From contig JAFRGL010000020.1 of NCBI GenBank assembly GCA_017433825.1, forward strand, positions 36,803 to 100,802: a stretch of 64,000 nt of DNA, written 5' to 3'. Below, in pieces: positions 52,019 through 60,525 of the stretch. The position numbers were made by a program, and so were the translations under genes. The DNA comes from Eubacterium sp. (GTDB lineage Bacteria > Bacillota > Clostridia > Lachnospirales > Lachnospiraceae). Numbering within the stretch: the first letter of the stretch is position 1; each line of letters opens with the position of its first letter. Under the pieces are notes generated by a model that was given only the letters and a program-made list of their open reading frames with translations, ran no database searches and was not told the origin of the DNA.

Positions 52019-52309
52019 TTACAGCACTTCTTTATACACTTCCATCCTGCTGGGTTCGGCCATGCATTTGGCCAGCTGCGGCAGAATCCGGGTGAAATGC
52101 TCACTGCTCAGGTGGGCCTTCATCGCCTCGTCATCCTTCCAGATCTCCATCATCGCGAAATAGTCCGGATCCTTCAAATCCTGGCAATACTGGTAAGCAA
52201 TATTGCCGGGTTCTTTTCTGGTGGCTGCAATCAGCTCTTCCAGCAGCTTGAAAGCCTCTTCCTTGCACTCCGGTTTCATATGATCTCTTGCAACAATACG
52301 AATCGCCAT
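52019..52309 (-). CDS. Antibiotic biosynthesis monooxygenase (ABM) domain protein
   Basis: The 96-residue protein is a small ferredoxin-like ABM/YgiN-type domain: RIVARDHMKPECKEEAFKLLEEL, ATRKEPGNIAYQYCQDLKDPDYFAMMEIWKDDEAM in parts, and HLSSEHFTRILPQL with the conserved His. Such dimeric proteins oxidise quinols or other aromatics or act in haem metabolism; here the substrate is unknown. It is followed directly by REP-like repeats. Confidence 0.85.
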   Translation of the reverse strand: MAIRIVARDHMKPECKEEAFKLLEELIAATRKEPGNIAYQYCQDLKDPDYFAMMEIWKDDEAMKAHLSSEHFTRILPQLAKCMAEPSRMEVYKEVL

Positions 52310-52427
52310 TTGTCTTCCTCCTCAAAAATGCTCTTTTACTGTCTTTTCATGAAAGCATCTTACCGAACTGCGTTCGGACTTTGATTCTTATATGAGTCAT
52401 GCTATCACAGCCTCCCGTGAATGTAAA

Positions 52428-52588
52428 GCCGGATGAGGCTATGTCTTCCCCCTTGGGGAAGGTGCCGGCTTCGGCCGGCGGATGAGGTTCTGCCTTCCCC
52501 TTAAGGGGAAGGTGCCGGCTTCGGCCGGCGGATGAGGTTCTGCCTTCCCCTCTGGGGAAGGTGCCGGCTTCGGCCGGCGGATGAGGTT
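52428..52588. repeat. Three tandem REP-like units
   Basis: The unit of about 59 bp (GGATGAGGTTCTGCCTTCCCC, then GGGGAAGGTGCCGGCTTCGG and CCGGC) repeats three times, beginning with a partial unit. It codes a spurious frame with PPAEAGTFP repeats. It lies between two minus-strand genes. Confidence 0.9.
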
Positions 52589-53173
52589 TTATGCCCACGT
52601 CACCGGATTCCCGGTTCTGGCCAGCTCGCTGCGGACAGGCGCGCCGTCCGCGCCGTAGCCCAGGATCAGACCGCCGGTTACCGTCTCCTCCGGCAGAAGG
52701 CCCAGTTTGTACAGGCACTCTCTCACCGCCTCGTCCTCATCCAGCCAATGCAGCTGGTTAATCCAGCAGCTCCCCAAATCAAGGGCATTTGCCGCAATCA
52801 TCATATTTTCCAGCGCGCAGGCGCTGTCCGCCATGGCGTTGCCATAACCCTTTCTGTTTGCCACAACGATGAGCACCGGGGCATTGTAATGAAAAACATA
52901 GCCGCCTTTCTTCGCCGCCGCAACGGCATGCTTCAGGGAAGCATAGGCGTCCTCCGCAAGCTCCATTTTGGCAAATTCCGCCTCCACAAGCTTGGCCATT
53001 TCATCCAGGACGGCCTTGTCCGTGATGACGATGAAATGTGTGGTCTGGTTATTGCCGCCGCTGGGGGCATAACGGCCAGCCTCAATCACCTTCTCTATCA
53101 GTTCCCTCTCCGGCATATCCGGCTTCATAAGCCGTGTGCTGCGCCTTGTAAAAATCGCCTGTAATGCATCCAT
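52589..53173 (-). CDS. Nitroreductase family protein
   Basis: The ATG at 53173 (194 residues) has AAAGGAG upstream; an earlier in-frame codon has none. The start MDALQAIFTRRSTRLMKPD carries the FMN-phosphate-binding RRSTR. AEFAKME, then SACALENMMIAANALDLGSCWINQL and LILGYGADG complete the family pattern. It is a separate, more typical paralogue of the protein at 1866. The substrate is unknown. Confidence 0.88.
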   Translation of the reverse strand: MDALQAIFTRRSTRLMKPDMPERELIEKVIEAGRYAPSGGNNQTTHFIVITDKAVLDEMAKLVEAEFAKMELAEDAYASLKHAVAAAKKGGYVFHYNAPVLIVVANRKGYGNAMADSACALENMMIAANALDLGSCWINQLHWLDEDEAVRECLYKLGLLPEETVTGGLILGYGADGAPVRSELARTGNPVTWA

Positions 53174-53355
53174 GGTAAATACTCCTTTCATGGAAATAAT
53201 CCTTACGGTCTCTTAAAACATTATATGCGAACATGGAAAATAACACAAAGGATTTCGAAATAATAAATACCATATAGCATTCCGCATTCCGGTGCTTTAT
53301 AATAAATACACAGCACAATCCAACACAGAAACACTGCACAGCTAACGGAGGATTA

Positions 53356-53745
53356 ATGATGGCCACTTATGTATTTCCGTATTTTTACCCGGTAAACATG
53401 GCTGATGAGGAAGCAGCCGAGATCGAGATCGAACTGACCGATGACGAAGCATGGACAGTTCTGTCATCCGCTGAACATGCAGCCGGATTTGCTTTCGAAG
53501 ATGTGGATGATGAAGAAACAAAAGCGGTTTATGACAAGGTGCATGAGGCGGCAGCTGAAGCATTGAGAGAAATGATTTACGACGACCCCTCCATTATCGC
53601 GGAATGGTTGGACGAGTGGGGTTATCTGGACGCCGGGCTGCCGGTTGACGATGAACAAATTGAACATTATTTCGAAGAACTGTATCTGAGAGTCGAATAT
53701 CCCGAGCCGTGGTACCTGGAGCGGATGAGGGAAGGATTGGATTAA
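53356..53745 (+). CDS. Acidic protein of unknown function
   Basis: The 129-residue product is strongly acidic, rich in Glu and Asp with helical blocks (EEAAEIEIELTDDEAWTVLSS, KAVYDKVHEAAAEALREMIYDD). GGAGG stands before two adjacent ATGs (53356 and 53359); the second fits spacing better. No family is recognised. It could be a nucleic-acid mimic or a partner protein. A strong terminator follows. Confidence 0.65.
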   Translation: MMATYVFPYFYPVNMADEEAAEIEIELTDDEAWTVLSSAEHAAGFAFEDVDDEETKAVYDKVHEAAAEALREMIYDDPSIIAEWLDEWGYLDAGLPVDDEQIEHYFEELYLRVEYPEPWYLERMREGLD

Positions 53746-53750
53746 TGATA

Positions 53751-53786
53751 AAGTGGCTGACGTTTCTTCCAGAGCGTCAGCCACTT
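53751..53786 (+). terminator. Terminator of the acidic-protein gene
   Basis: AAGTGGCTGACG and CGTCAGCCACTT enclose a 12-base loop and are followed by TGTTTT, five bases after the stop codon. It also faces the end of the MATE gene. Confidence 0.85.
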
Positions 53787-53837
53787 GTTTTATCCGGCTT
53801 CTATACAGCCGTTTTTTCAAAAAAGGGAAAAGCATTA

Positions 53838-55220
53838 TCAGATTATCTTAAACCTCTTCCACTTCCCGCCCCGCCAGCGGTGCAGGTCGAGCGCGGCTTT
53901 GATGACCCAGTCGAAGACCATTGCCAGGGTGATGCCGATGACGCCCATGTTCATGCCGAGGCCGAAGATAAATGACATGGCGGTCCGGCAGACCACGGTG
54001 GCGAAAAGCGCGGCAAACATGGTAAATTTCACGTCTCCGGCAGCCCGCAGCCCCGCGGACAGCGGGAAAGCCATGGTATGGAAGGCGCAGGTGAAAATGC
54101 TGTGTATCAGGACCGCGATCCAGACCAGCCGCCGGGTTTCCGCGGTAATGCTGTACAGCGGGAGGATGAACGGCACTGCAAGCAGGAAGATAGCATTCCA
54201 GACGATGCACAGAAGGATGCTTAAGCGCGTCAGCCGGTGCATGTACCAGTCCGCGGCTTCCGTATCGCCTGCACCGATGCACTGTCCCACAACCGTGATG
54301 TACACCGGCCCCATAGAGACGCTCATCAGCGAAGAAAGGGCCCAGAGTGTCTGCGCGATGCCGTTTGCGGCAATCTGCGATGTGCCGAATGTGGAAACCA
54401 GGGAACCCAGCACCACCTTGGCCGCCTGAAACAGCACATTTTCTATGGCATTCGGGATGGCAATCCCCAGGATTCTGGCCGCCATCCTTTTGTCTATGTG
54501 AAATACACTCTTAATCCGCAGGGATACGGCATTGTTCTTATTCATGCACAGAAATGTCATTACCACGGCCGCGAAATACCAGGAAATCGTCGTCGGCCAG
54601 GCAACGCCCGCCGCGCCGGCACGCAGCACGAAAATGCCGATGGCATTTCCCGCCACGTTGATGAGGTTCATCATGGAGGAAACCATCATGGTGGTCTTCG
54701 TCCTGCCCATGGAACGGAAAAGCGCGGCACCCGCGTTGTAAATCGCATTTGCCGGGAAGGAAATCGTGACGATTCTAAGATACGTTCTGCAGGCGTCCAT
54801 GACCGCAGGGTCCACCTTCGGATACAGAAGGCCCAGAAGTGCCGGACCCGCCAGCAGCATCACGACCGTGCAGATTCCGGAAGCAAGCCCGGCAATCATA
54901 TAAATCTGGGAGGCCGCATGGTCCGCATTTTCGCGGTTCCTGCTTCCCAGATACTGGGATACGACCACCGCGCCGCCGGAAGCTACAGCCGTAAACAGAT
55001 AGATGAATATCATGTAAATCATCGTATCCAGGGAAACGCCGGAAACCGTCGCTTCGCCGGCATAGCTGACCATCAGTGTATCCGCAATTCCCACAATCAT
55101 CTGGAGCATCTGCTCGATGACCAGCGGAATAATCATTGCTTTCAGTGCGCGTCCGTCAAAAAGCTGTCTCTCCTTCGAAAGCTCCGGCTTCGGGGTGAGA
55201 ATTCGGGTAATAAAAGACAT
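53838..55220 (-). CDS. MATE-family efflux transporter
   Basis: From the ATG at 55220 (TTGGAGG upstream; the frame is open further but without support) it has 460 residues. The opening MSFITRILTPKPELSKERQLFDGRALKAMIIPLVIEQ (in parts) and later VISQYLGSRNRENADHAASQI-type loops match MATE proteins, with two six-helix halves. It exports drugs or metabolites using Na+ or H+. Confidence 0.93.
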   Translation of the reverse strand: MSFITRILTPKPELSKERQLFDGRALKAMIIPLVIEQMLQMIVGIADTLMVSYAGEATVSGVSLDTMIYMIFIYLFTAVASGGAVVVSQYLGSRNRENADHAASQIYMIAGLASGICTVVMLLAGPALLGLLYPKVDPAVMDACRTYLRIVTISFPANAIYNAGAALFRSMGRTKTTMMVSSMMNLINVAGNAIGIFVLRAGAAGVAWPTTISWYFAAVVMTFLCMNKNNAVSLRIKSVFHIDKRMAARILGIAIPNAIENVLFQAAKVVLGSLVSTFGTSQIAANGIAQTLWALSSLMSVSMGPVYITVVGQCIGAGDTEAADWYMHRLTRLSILLCIVWNAIFLLAVPFILPLYSITAETRRLVWIAVLIHSIFTCAFHTMAFPLSAGLRAAGDVKFTMFAALFATVVCRTAMSFIFGLGMNMGVIGITLAMVFDWVIKAALDLHRWRGGKWKRFKII

Positions 55221-55281
55221 GCTGCCGCCTCCAATGATGTTATCCTTGTGAAAGAGTCTTTCATTTTCACAAAACTCTGCA

Positions 55282-55310
55282 ATTGTAGCACAACAGAAAA
55301 CAGAATACAA
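55282..55310 (-). promoter_or_regulatory. Promoter of the MATE gene
   Basis: On the minus strand TTGTAT (55310-55305) and TACAAT (55287-55282) are 17 bp apart. A GTGAAA/TTTCAC pair lies in the leader. On the plus strand, 55353-55369 holds a GTGATA/TATCAC near-palindrome before rubrerythrin. Confidence 0.55.
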
Positions 55311-55438
55311 CAGCAAAGAAAGGCAAATACCCCTACATTTTCCACTATCATTGTGATATACTGTATCACGCCTGCGGAAATACGCCGCAGAAACTGTATC
55401 CGTATCAACCAAAACATTTACCTACAGGAGGAAGAATA

Positions 55439-55978
55439 ATGGCAAACAAATATGCAGGAACACAGACAGAGAAAAACCTCGAGGCAGCATTTGCCGGGGA
55501 ATCCCAGGCAAGAAATAAATACACTTACTTTGCTTCAAAGGCGAAAAAGGACGGATTCGAGCAGATTTCAGCGCTTTTCCTGAAAACCGCCGACAATGAA
55601 AAAGAACACGCAAAAATGTGGTTCAAAGAGCTGAACGGCATCGGCGATACCGCCGAAAATCTCGCTGCCGCAGCTGACGGTGAGAATTACGAATGGACTG
55701 ATATGTACGAAGGCTTCGCCAAAACCGCCGAAGAGGAAGGCTTCCCGGAGCTTGCGGAGAAATTCCGCCAGGTAGCCGCCATCGAAAAGCACCATGAAGA
55801 AAGGTATCGCGCGCTTCTTCGGAACGTCGAAGCGCAGGAAGTCTTCAAAAAGAGTGAAGTGAAGGTCTGGGAATGCAGGAACTGCGGCCATATCATCGTA
55901 GGCACCGAAGCGCCTGAGGTATGCCCGGTATGCGCACACCCGCAGAGCTATTTCGAGATTAATGCAGAGAATTATTGA
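55439..55978 (+). CDS. rbr: Rubrerythrin
   Basis: The 179-residue protein has a diiron four-helix bundle ([46 protein letters not shown]). A short rubredoxin domain follows ([30 protein letters not shown]). It reduces peroxide to water with electrons from NADH via rubredoxin-type carriers and protects anaerobes from oxygen stress. AGGAGGAAG precedes the ATG. Confidence 0.97.
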   Translation: MANKYAGTQTEKNLEAAFAGESQARNKYTYFASKAKKDGFEQISALFLKTADNEKEHAKMWFKELNGIGDTAENLAAAADGENYEWTDMYEGFAKTAEEEGFPELAEKFRQVAAIEKHHEERYRALLRNVEAQEVFKKSEVKVWECRNCGHIIVGTEAPEVCPVCAHPQSYFEINAENY

Positions 55979-55982
55979 TTCG

Positions 55983-56127
55983 TACAAAACCGCCCTCCCC
56001 TCGGGGAGGGCGGTCTGCATGAATGGGTGAGGCCCTCATCCGGCCGCGGTGCCGCCACCGTCTCGCCTTCCGGCTCGGTCCGCGCTAAACGAGCGCCACC
56101 GGCGCTCAGCGCCCCCAAGGGGGAAGG
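55983..56127. repeat. REP-like palindrome region
   Basis: CCGCCCTCCCCTCGGGGAGG and GCGG form a strong hairpin (terminator-like for rubrerythrin). After it come CCCTCATCCGGCCGCGGTGC and further GC-rich inverted segments. This sequence is a longer, more diverged member of the family. Confidence 0.7.
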
Positions 56128-56128
56128 C

Positions 56129-57313
56129 TTACAGCAGTCCGTTTATCACTGCCCTTAATCTGTGGTGGTAGTATCTCCCGTCGGGCAGCATATCCTGAAT
56201 CATGAAAGAGGCGGAAAGCTTCTCCGAAGGATCTGCCATCATCCAGGGACCGGCGGCGCCTACCCAGCCGAATTCCCCGACCGAGCTGTTGGTCAGGCCG
56301 GATACCGGGTCGACCATCGTACGCACGCCGTAACCGTAGCCGTAGCCCTTCATGTCCGTCATCATCGTATGGAAGGTCTCCATCATTTCCTTCGTCTGCA
56401 GATTGTGCCGCATCATATCCAAAGTCTTCCGGCCGATGATGCGCTCGCCCTTCCAGATGCCGCCATTCGCCAGCATGCCGGCGAAAGCCTGCACATCCCT
56501 GAGATTGGAAATCAGCCCGGCATCTGCTGCCTCATAGACGGCTTCCTCCCTGTACATGCTGTCCAGGGGATCGCCCAGCACGTCATCACAGTGCTTCACA
56601 CCGCCATCGGGCAGCTGCTGCACGCATTCCGCCATCCGCTCGCGCCAGCCCGGACGGAAACGGAAGCCCGTATCCTTCATCCCCAGGGGTTCGAAAATAT
56701 TTTTCTTCATGAATTCACCAAGGCTCATGCCGCTGGATTCCTCGATCACCGAAGAGAGAATATTGAGTCCGTAATCATACTGCCAGCGTGTGCCCGGCTC
56801 AAACAGCATGGGAATCTCCGCCATGGCGCGGATTTCCTCCCTCTGGCTGTAGTTGGACTGCATTTTGCTGCCGCCCAGCCGCTCATGCACTTCTCTCATG
56901 CCGATGGCGGTGGGACTGTCATCGTAAGCATAATACCCCACATTCATATTGAACAAATGCCGTATGAGCAAGGTCTCCTTCGCATCCTCCACGGCCCAGG
57001 TGCCGTCATCTTTGCGCACGCTGATTTTAATATTCCTGTATTCCGGAAGATACTCATATACAGGATCATCCATCAGAAATACGCCGCGCTCGTACTGCAG
57101 CATACCGCACAGAGAAGTCATCGGCTTCGTCACGGAATGAATACGGAACAGCGTGTCCGTATCCATGGGCACAGTGCCGGCCATATCCCGGCTTCCGATG
57201 CAGTTCTCATAGAGAAGGTTTTCTCCCTGGCAGACGGAAAGCGAAGCGCCGGGAAGATGCTTCTCCCTTACGAAACGCTCCAGCAGGTTGTCGAGGTCTT
57301 TTACGGTTGACAT
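56129..57313 (-). CDS. Serine hydrolase of the beta-lactamase/penicillin-binding fold
   Basis: The 394-residue protein lacks a signal peptide. It has the SxxK motif in RIHSVTKPMTS (about residue 60), the YxN motif in WQYDYGLNIL, and a C-terminal GEFGWVGAAGPW that replaces the KTG box. It belongs to the class C-like esterase/EstB group and is probably a cytosolic esterase or peptidase rather than a real beta-lactamase. Confidence 0.88.
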   Translation of the reverse strand: MSTVKDLDNLLERFVREKHLPGASLSVCQGENLLYENCIGSRDMAGTVPMDTDTLFRIHSVTKPMTSLCGMLQYERGVFLMDDPVYEYLPEYRNIKISVRKDDGTWAVEDAKETLLIRHLFNMNVGYYAYDDSPTAIGMREVHERLGGSKMQSNYSQREEIRAMAEIPMLFEPGTRWQYDYGLNILSSVIEESSGMSLGEFMKKNIFEPLGMKDTGFRFRPGWRERMAECVQQLPDGGVKHCDDVLGDPLDSMYREEAVYEAADAGLISNLRDVQAFAGMLANGGIWKGERIIGRKTLDMMRHNLQTKEMMETFHTMMTDMKGYGYGYGVRTMVDPVSGLTNSSVGEFGWVGAAGPWMMADPSEKLSASFMIQDMLPDGRYYHHRLRAVINGLL

Positions 57314-57374
57314 AATGCGGTCCTCCTTATTTTTATACTGTAATTATAAACCAAAACCTTTCTGTCCGCAAAAG

Positions 57375-57478
57375 GAAAAGGCATGCCCTCCCCTTAAGGG
57401 GAGGGTGGTCCGCAGGACCGGGTGAGGGCCCTCATCCGGCCTCATTGCATTCGGCCACCTTCTCCAAAGGAGAAGGCT
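57375..57478. repeat. REP-like palindromes
   Basis: CCCTCCCCTTAAGGGGAGGG, TGGTCCGCAGGACCGGGTGA and GGG, then the opposite copy ending CACCTTCTCCAAAGGAGAAGG. It lies between two minus-strand genes. Confidence 0.8.
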
Positions 57479-58882
57479 TTACTCCTCCGTCATCCTCCAC
57501 ATCTCTTCTTTCCACTCCGGATGGCAGATTCCCGCTGCATCCAGCAGCCTTACCAATACCATGAAAGCGGCTTTTTTCTTCGCTTTTACCTTGGCCGGGG
57601 CCGTACCGTAGCCGTTCACGCCGCTGCAGACGCATTCACAATGCCATTTTCCGCCGCTTATTTCCTCGAATTCGTAGGAAGGCGAGTCGACATATTTCTT
57701 CTGGAAAAGCTCCTGCAGCTGGTTGATGCTGTCATCATATTTCGGGATGACGCCGGCATCCTTAAGATTCATCCACAGGCCGCTTGTTACCACAAAGCCA
57801 TAAGCGCGTTTTGCGGCTTCCTCACGGGCCTTGCTTCTCGTCTCCCCTTCCGCGTCGAAACGCTGATCCGGCTGGATCCGCAGGTCATTTTCAGGCACCT
57901 GAAAACGGATGGTGCAGGAATATGCCGGCCCTTCCTTGCTTCTCCAGGGCCTTATCCTGTTGATTTCATAAGCCGGCATGCAGCCGAACCGTCTCTGGTG
58001 CCAGGCATTGAAAATATCATAAATCGTCTGCTTGAGAAGCTCGTCCGGATTCATGATATGAATACCCAGCAGCCGGTCAATCACGCGTCCCGCCGCGTCC
58101 CAGTCCCAGCCGCTGTCCACCATGACCGCGCCGACAAGCGCTTCCAGCGCGTCTTCACCTGCCTTATCCGTATGCTCTTCACCGGAACCATACAGAATGA
58201 ACCGGTCCAGTCCCAGCTCCGCCGCCTTCGCGCTTAAATTTTCTCCCGAAACAAACCGGTTTCTCAAAGCAGTTAGGTCGCCTTCCGCATACCTGCACTG
58301 GAAAGGCGCCTCCGGCACCGTCGTCCACACGTCCGCCATCTGCTTCACAGCCGCCCTGGTCACCACCGTCTGCAGCACCGTATCGCCGATGAACTCCAGC
58401 TCTTCATTGCTGCCGTAAAGCGCGTATTCCTCGGCAAATGCCCTTCTGGTAAATGCCTGCCGCAGCAGATTTTCATTGATAAATTCATAACCGGTCATGT
58501 CCCGGAGAATATAAACCGGGTCATTTTCAGGCATCTGCGCCGGGATTTTCAGCATGTTGATGTGGGTGATCAAATCATCTTCCCAGATATCCTCTTCAAA
58601 GCCCTCAAACCAGTAATCCCAGCCCATGGCAGGAAACCAGTCTTCCTCTTCGTCGGTACCGTCGTCAGGCGTCCACTCGTCATTCAGGGTGTAATCCTCC
58701 TTCAGCCGGCCATCCTCCACCAGGGAATCATAATACTCCTTAATCTCCAGCAATTCTTCGCCTTCCTCATCCAGCTTCAGCATCTGCGCATCTTCAACTT
58801 CCCAGAAATCGCCCTCTCCTTCCGCCAGCGGTTCCGGCCATACACAGTTCTCCGGCCAAGGTTTACGTCTTTTTTTCTGCAT
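57479..58882 (-). CDS. RNase III-like protein with acidic N-terminal extension
   Basis: Starting at the ATG at 58882 with GGAGG upstream (467 residues), it has an acidic N-terminal region of about 130 residues. A RNase III domain follows, with signature NEELEFIGDTVL (159-170) and EDALEALVGAVMVDSG (Glu247), keeping both catalytic acids. Two regions resemble double-stranded-RNA-binding domains (EGETRSKAREEAAKRAYGFV about 335-375; SGGKWHCECVCSGVN with KAKKKAAFMVLVRLLD about 410-450). It is about twice the usual Rnc length and separate from the rpsP/ffh locus, so it is probably a second RNase III. The promoter and a 230-nt leader lie upstream. Confidence 0.82.
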   Translation of the reverse strand: MQKKRRKPWPENCVWPEPLAEGEGDFWEVEDAQMLKLDEEGEELLEIKEYYDSLVEDGRLKEDYTLNDEWTPDDGTDEEEDWFPAMGWDYWFEGFEEDIWEDDLITHINMLKIPAQMPENDPVYILRDMTGYEFINENLLRQAFTRRAFAEEYALYGSNEELEFIGDTVLQTVVTRAAVKQMADVWTTVPEAPFQCRYAEGDLTALRNRFVSGENLSAKAAELGLDRFILYGSGEEHTDKAGEDALEALVGAVMVDSGWDWDAAGRVIDRLLGIHIMNPDELLKQTIYDIFNAWHQRRFGCMPAYEINRIRPWRSKEGPAYSCTIRFQVPENDLRIQPDQRFDAEGETRSKAREEAAKRAYGFVVTSGLWMNLKDAGVIPKYDDSINQLQELFQKKYVDSPSYEFEEISGGKWHCECVCSGVNGYGTAPAKVKAKKKAAFMVLVRLLDAAGICHPEWKEEMWRMTEE

Positions 58883-58890
58883 AATAAAAA

Positions 58891-59151
58891 CCTCCATGAT
58901 TGAAATATTACATGGAGGCATACTGGTTTCTCTTCCGCCGTACGCTTATAAAGCATAACACCATATTTCCCATTGGAAATAAGCTGTCACGCTTACCGTA
59001 CGCGCATCGCTACCATCAAAACATTCTTCTAAATGCCGCCTCTCTGCCCGCCGGCCCTTTCAAGCCGCCAGCCAGGATGACAAACACTTGGCAAAACGCT
59101 TCATGCCATCCATGCTGGCAATATTATGCCTCGCGGGCAGGTAAATGTCAA
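58891..59151 (-). promoter_or_regulatory. Promoter and structured leader of the RNase III paralogue
   Basis: On the minus strand TTGACA (59151-59146) and CATAAT (59128-59123) are 17 bp apart, giving a leader of about 230 nt. Its end has CCTCCATG (58918-58911) exactly complementary to CATGGAGG (58898-58891), so the Shine-Dalgarno GGAGG is locked in an 8-bp hairpin. Farther up are a TATTTCC/GGGAAATA hairpin and two CGTACGG copies. The rest of the gap 58883-59245 holds the small ORF at 59158. Confidence 0.7.
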
Positions 59152-59157
59152 GAAAAC

Positions 59158-59259
59158 TTATAATTCCTCCACATACGCATCTCCTCTGCTCATGGCGATA
59201 GCCAGTAATTCTTCTGCAATCTCTTTGTTTTCCAGACGAATCAGATTACCCTGCCGCAT
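59158..59259 (-). CDS. Possible 33-residue overlapping ORF
   Basis: A short frame of 33 codons starts at an ATG inside the last codons of the HTH-GHKL gene and overlaps it by 14 bases. It reads MRQGNLIRLENKEIAEELLA, then IAMSRGDAYVEEL. It has an amphipathic helix and ends seven bases before the RNase III -35 box. No ribosome-binding site of its own is visible, so it would depend on coupling. It is possibly only the end of a frameshifted protein. Confidence 0.4.
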   Translation of the reverse strand: MRQGNLIRLENKEIAEELLAIAMSRGDAYVEEL

Positions 59260-60259
59260 GACGGAACATTTTGGCAACATCCGGATTCATATTCACCGGG
59301 AGCAGGTTTATAGCCGGATGCTCCTTTCGGAAAACACGGAACAACTGATCAGCAAATCCCTGGCCCATCCATTCGATTCCTTCAAAATCCAATATGACCT
59401 CTGAGAATTCGCCGAAACGATGCGTCAGACGTTTCGCCTGGGATCGGGAAACCGGCGAACGGTCGAAGATATTCTTTAACGGTATTCTGGTACGGATAAA
59501 ATTCCCCTCTTCATCCAAATATAAATCAAAAATCTCCTTCGTCTGTTTTGCGCTGTTATTGGAAAGCTTCATAAAAACACATGTCCCGGGCAACATCATT
59601 TCCTTCGAAAAAACCGCAATCTGTTCATCGTCATAATGATTGCAGGTAAACATCCTCCCGCCTGAAAAAATCGCGAACTCATCCATCAGCCGGGAACTGA
59701 AGAATATTCCCTCTCCGGAATGATTCTCCGTATCTGTGGTGAGCTTTCCTTTAAACAATTCTTCAATGGATTCATCTGCCGTAGAAAACCCGAAATGCTT
59801 TTTAATTTTCTCAAAAATACCAATGCCTTCATCAATGATATATACTGACGTATTCAGACAATCCTGACGGACGGATACAAAAGCAGTCTCCGATTCGGAA
59901 TGGTCCATTACGTTATTTATCATTTCTGAAAACACATAGCCCCAGATATGTATTACATTATCCGGCAAATGTTTGATATGCGGTTCAAGGTATTTTACAA
60001 AAACAGTAATGTCCGAATCCAAATCACCTTTTTTGCGCTCCAGAACATAGTCCCACCGCTGCTGCTGCAAAGTATACTGCCCGCGGCGGATTTTTTGAAT
60101 TTTTTCCTGTTCTGCCAGCCTGCCGATACACCGGAATGCCGTACTCCGGTCTACAGAAAACACTTCCACGATATGCTGTGCTATATTTTCATACCCTTTA
60201 TCAATGATTTCCAGGGTATATTGTTCCATTGCTTCCCGCTTTTCTTTACTGAGACGCAA
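59246..60259 (-). CDS. HTH-GHKL ATPase-STAS-like (DUF4325) regulator
   Basis: I place the start at a TTG (60259), with AAGAGGTGG at proper distance, for 337 residues. The N part is a winged helix (VEVFSVDRSTAFRCIGRLAEQ, then IRRGQYTL). The middle has GHKL ATPase boxes: SEMINNVMDHSES (N box), IIDEGIGIF (G1) and HSGEGIFFSSRL (G2), as in anti-sigma kinases. The C part is a STAS-like DUF4325 domain (VILDFEGIEWMGQGFADQLF). It thus joins DNA binding, ATP binding and a STAS switch in one chain. Three copies of a 15-bp motif just upstream suggest autoregulation. Confidence 0.82.
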   Translation of the reverse strand: MRLSKEKREAMEQYTLEIIDKGYENIAQHIVEVFSVDRSTAFRCIGRLAEQEKIQKIRRGQYTLQQQRWDYVLERKKGDLDSDITVFVKYLEPHIKHLPDNVIHIWGYVFSEMINNVMDHSESETAFVSVRQDCLNTSVYIIDEGIGIFEKIKKHFGFSTADESIEELFKGKLTTDTENHSGEGIFFSSRLMDEFAIFSGGRMFTCNHYDDEQIAVFSKEMMLPGTCVFMKLSNNSAKQTKEIFDLYLDEEGNFIRTRIPLKNIFDRSPVSRSQAKRLTHRFGEFSEVILDFEGIEWMGQGFADQLFRVFRKEHPAINLLPVNMNPDVAKMFRHAAG

Positions 60260-60328
60260 GCAGACCACCTCTTTTCCTGTTAAAAATGATATTAATACTT
60301 TACTATAAAGTGTTCTTAAATTCAACAG

Positions 60329-60392
60329 AAAGTCGCAATAAAAAAAAGAAAAGTTGCAATAAAACGTTCTGAATTCGTTTTATTGCAACTTT
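60329..60392 (-). promoter_or_regulatory. Iterated 15-bp operator upstream of the HTH-GHKL gene
   Basis: AAAGTCGCAATAAAA (60329), AAAGTTGCAATAAAA (60350, exactly 21 bp on) and its exact complement TTTTATTGCAACTTT (60378-60392). The last two form a 17-18-bp hairpin. Likely binding sites for the winged helix of the adjacent gene. Confidence 0.7.
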
Positions 60393-60401
60393 CTGATGGT
60401 T

Positions 60402-60525
60402 CCCTCCTGCCCTCTCCTCCGGGAAGGGTGCCGGCTTTAGCCGACATGTGAAACCCTCATCCGGCAGCTAGCGCTGCCACCTTCCCCCTTTGGGGAGGGT
60501 GCCGGCTTCAGCCGGCGGGTGAGGC
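60402..60525. repeat. REP-like palindromes
   Basis: CCCTCTCCTCCGGGAAGGGT with GCCGGCTTTAGCCGACATGT, then CCTCATCCGGCAGC and CACCTTCCCCCTTTGGGGAG, ending GGGTGAGG. It follows the VOC gene end at 60526. Confidence 0.75.

Noticed and set aside
52347-52718. 123-residue frame with PPAEAGTFP repeats
   Set aside because: It only translates three tandem REP-like units and the end of the nitroreductase gene on the same strand in another frame.
56129-57313. True beta-lactamase resistance gene
   Set aside because: No signal peptide and the KTG box is replaced, so an esterase/peptidase of the same fold is more likely.
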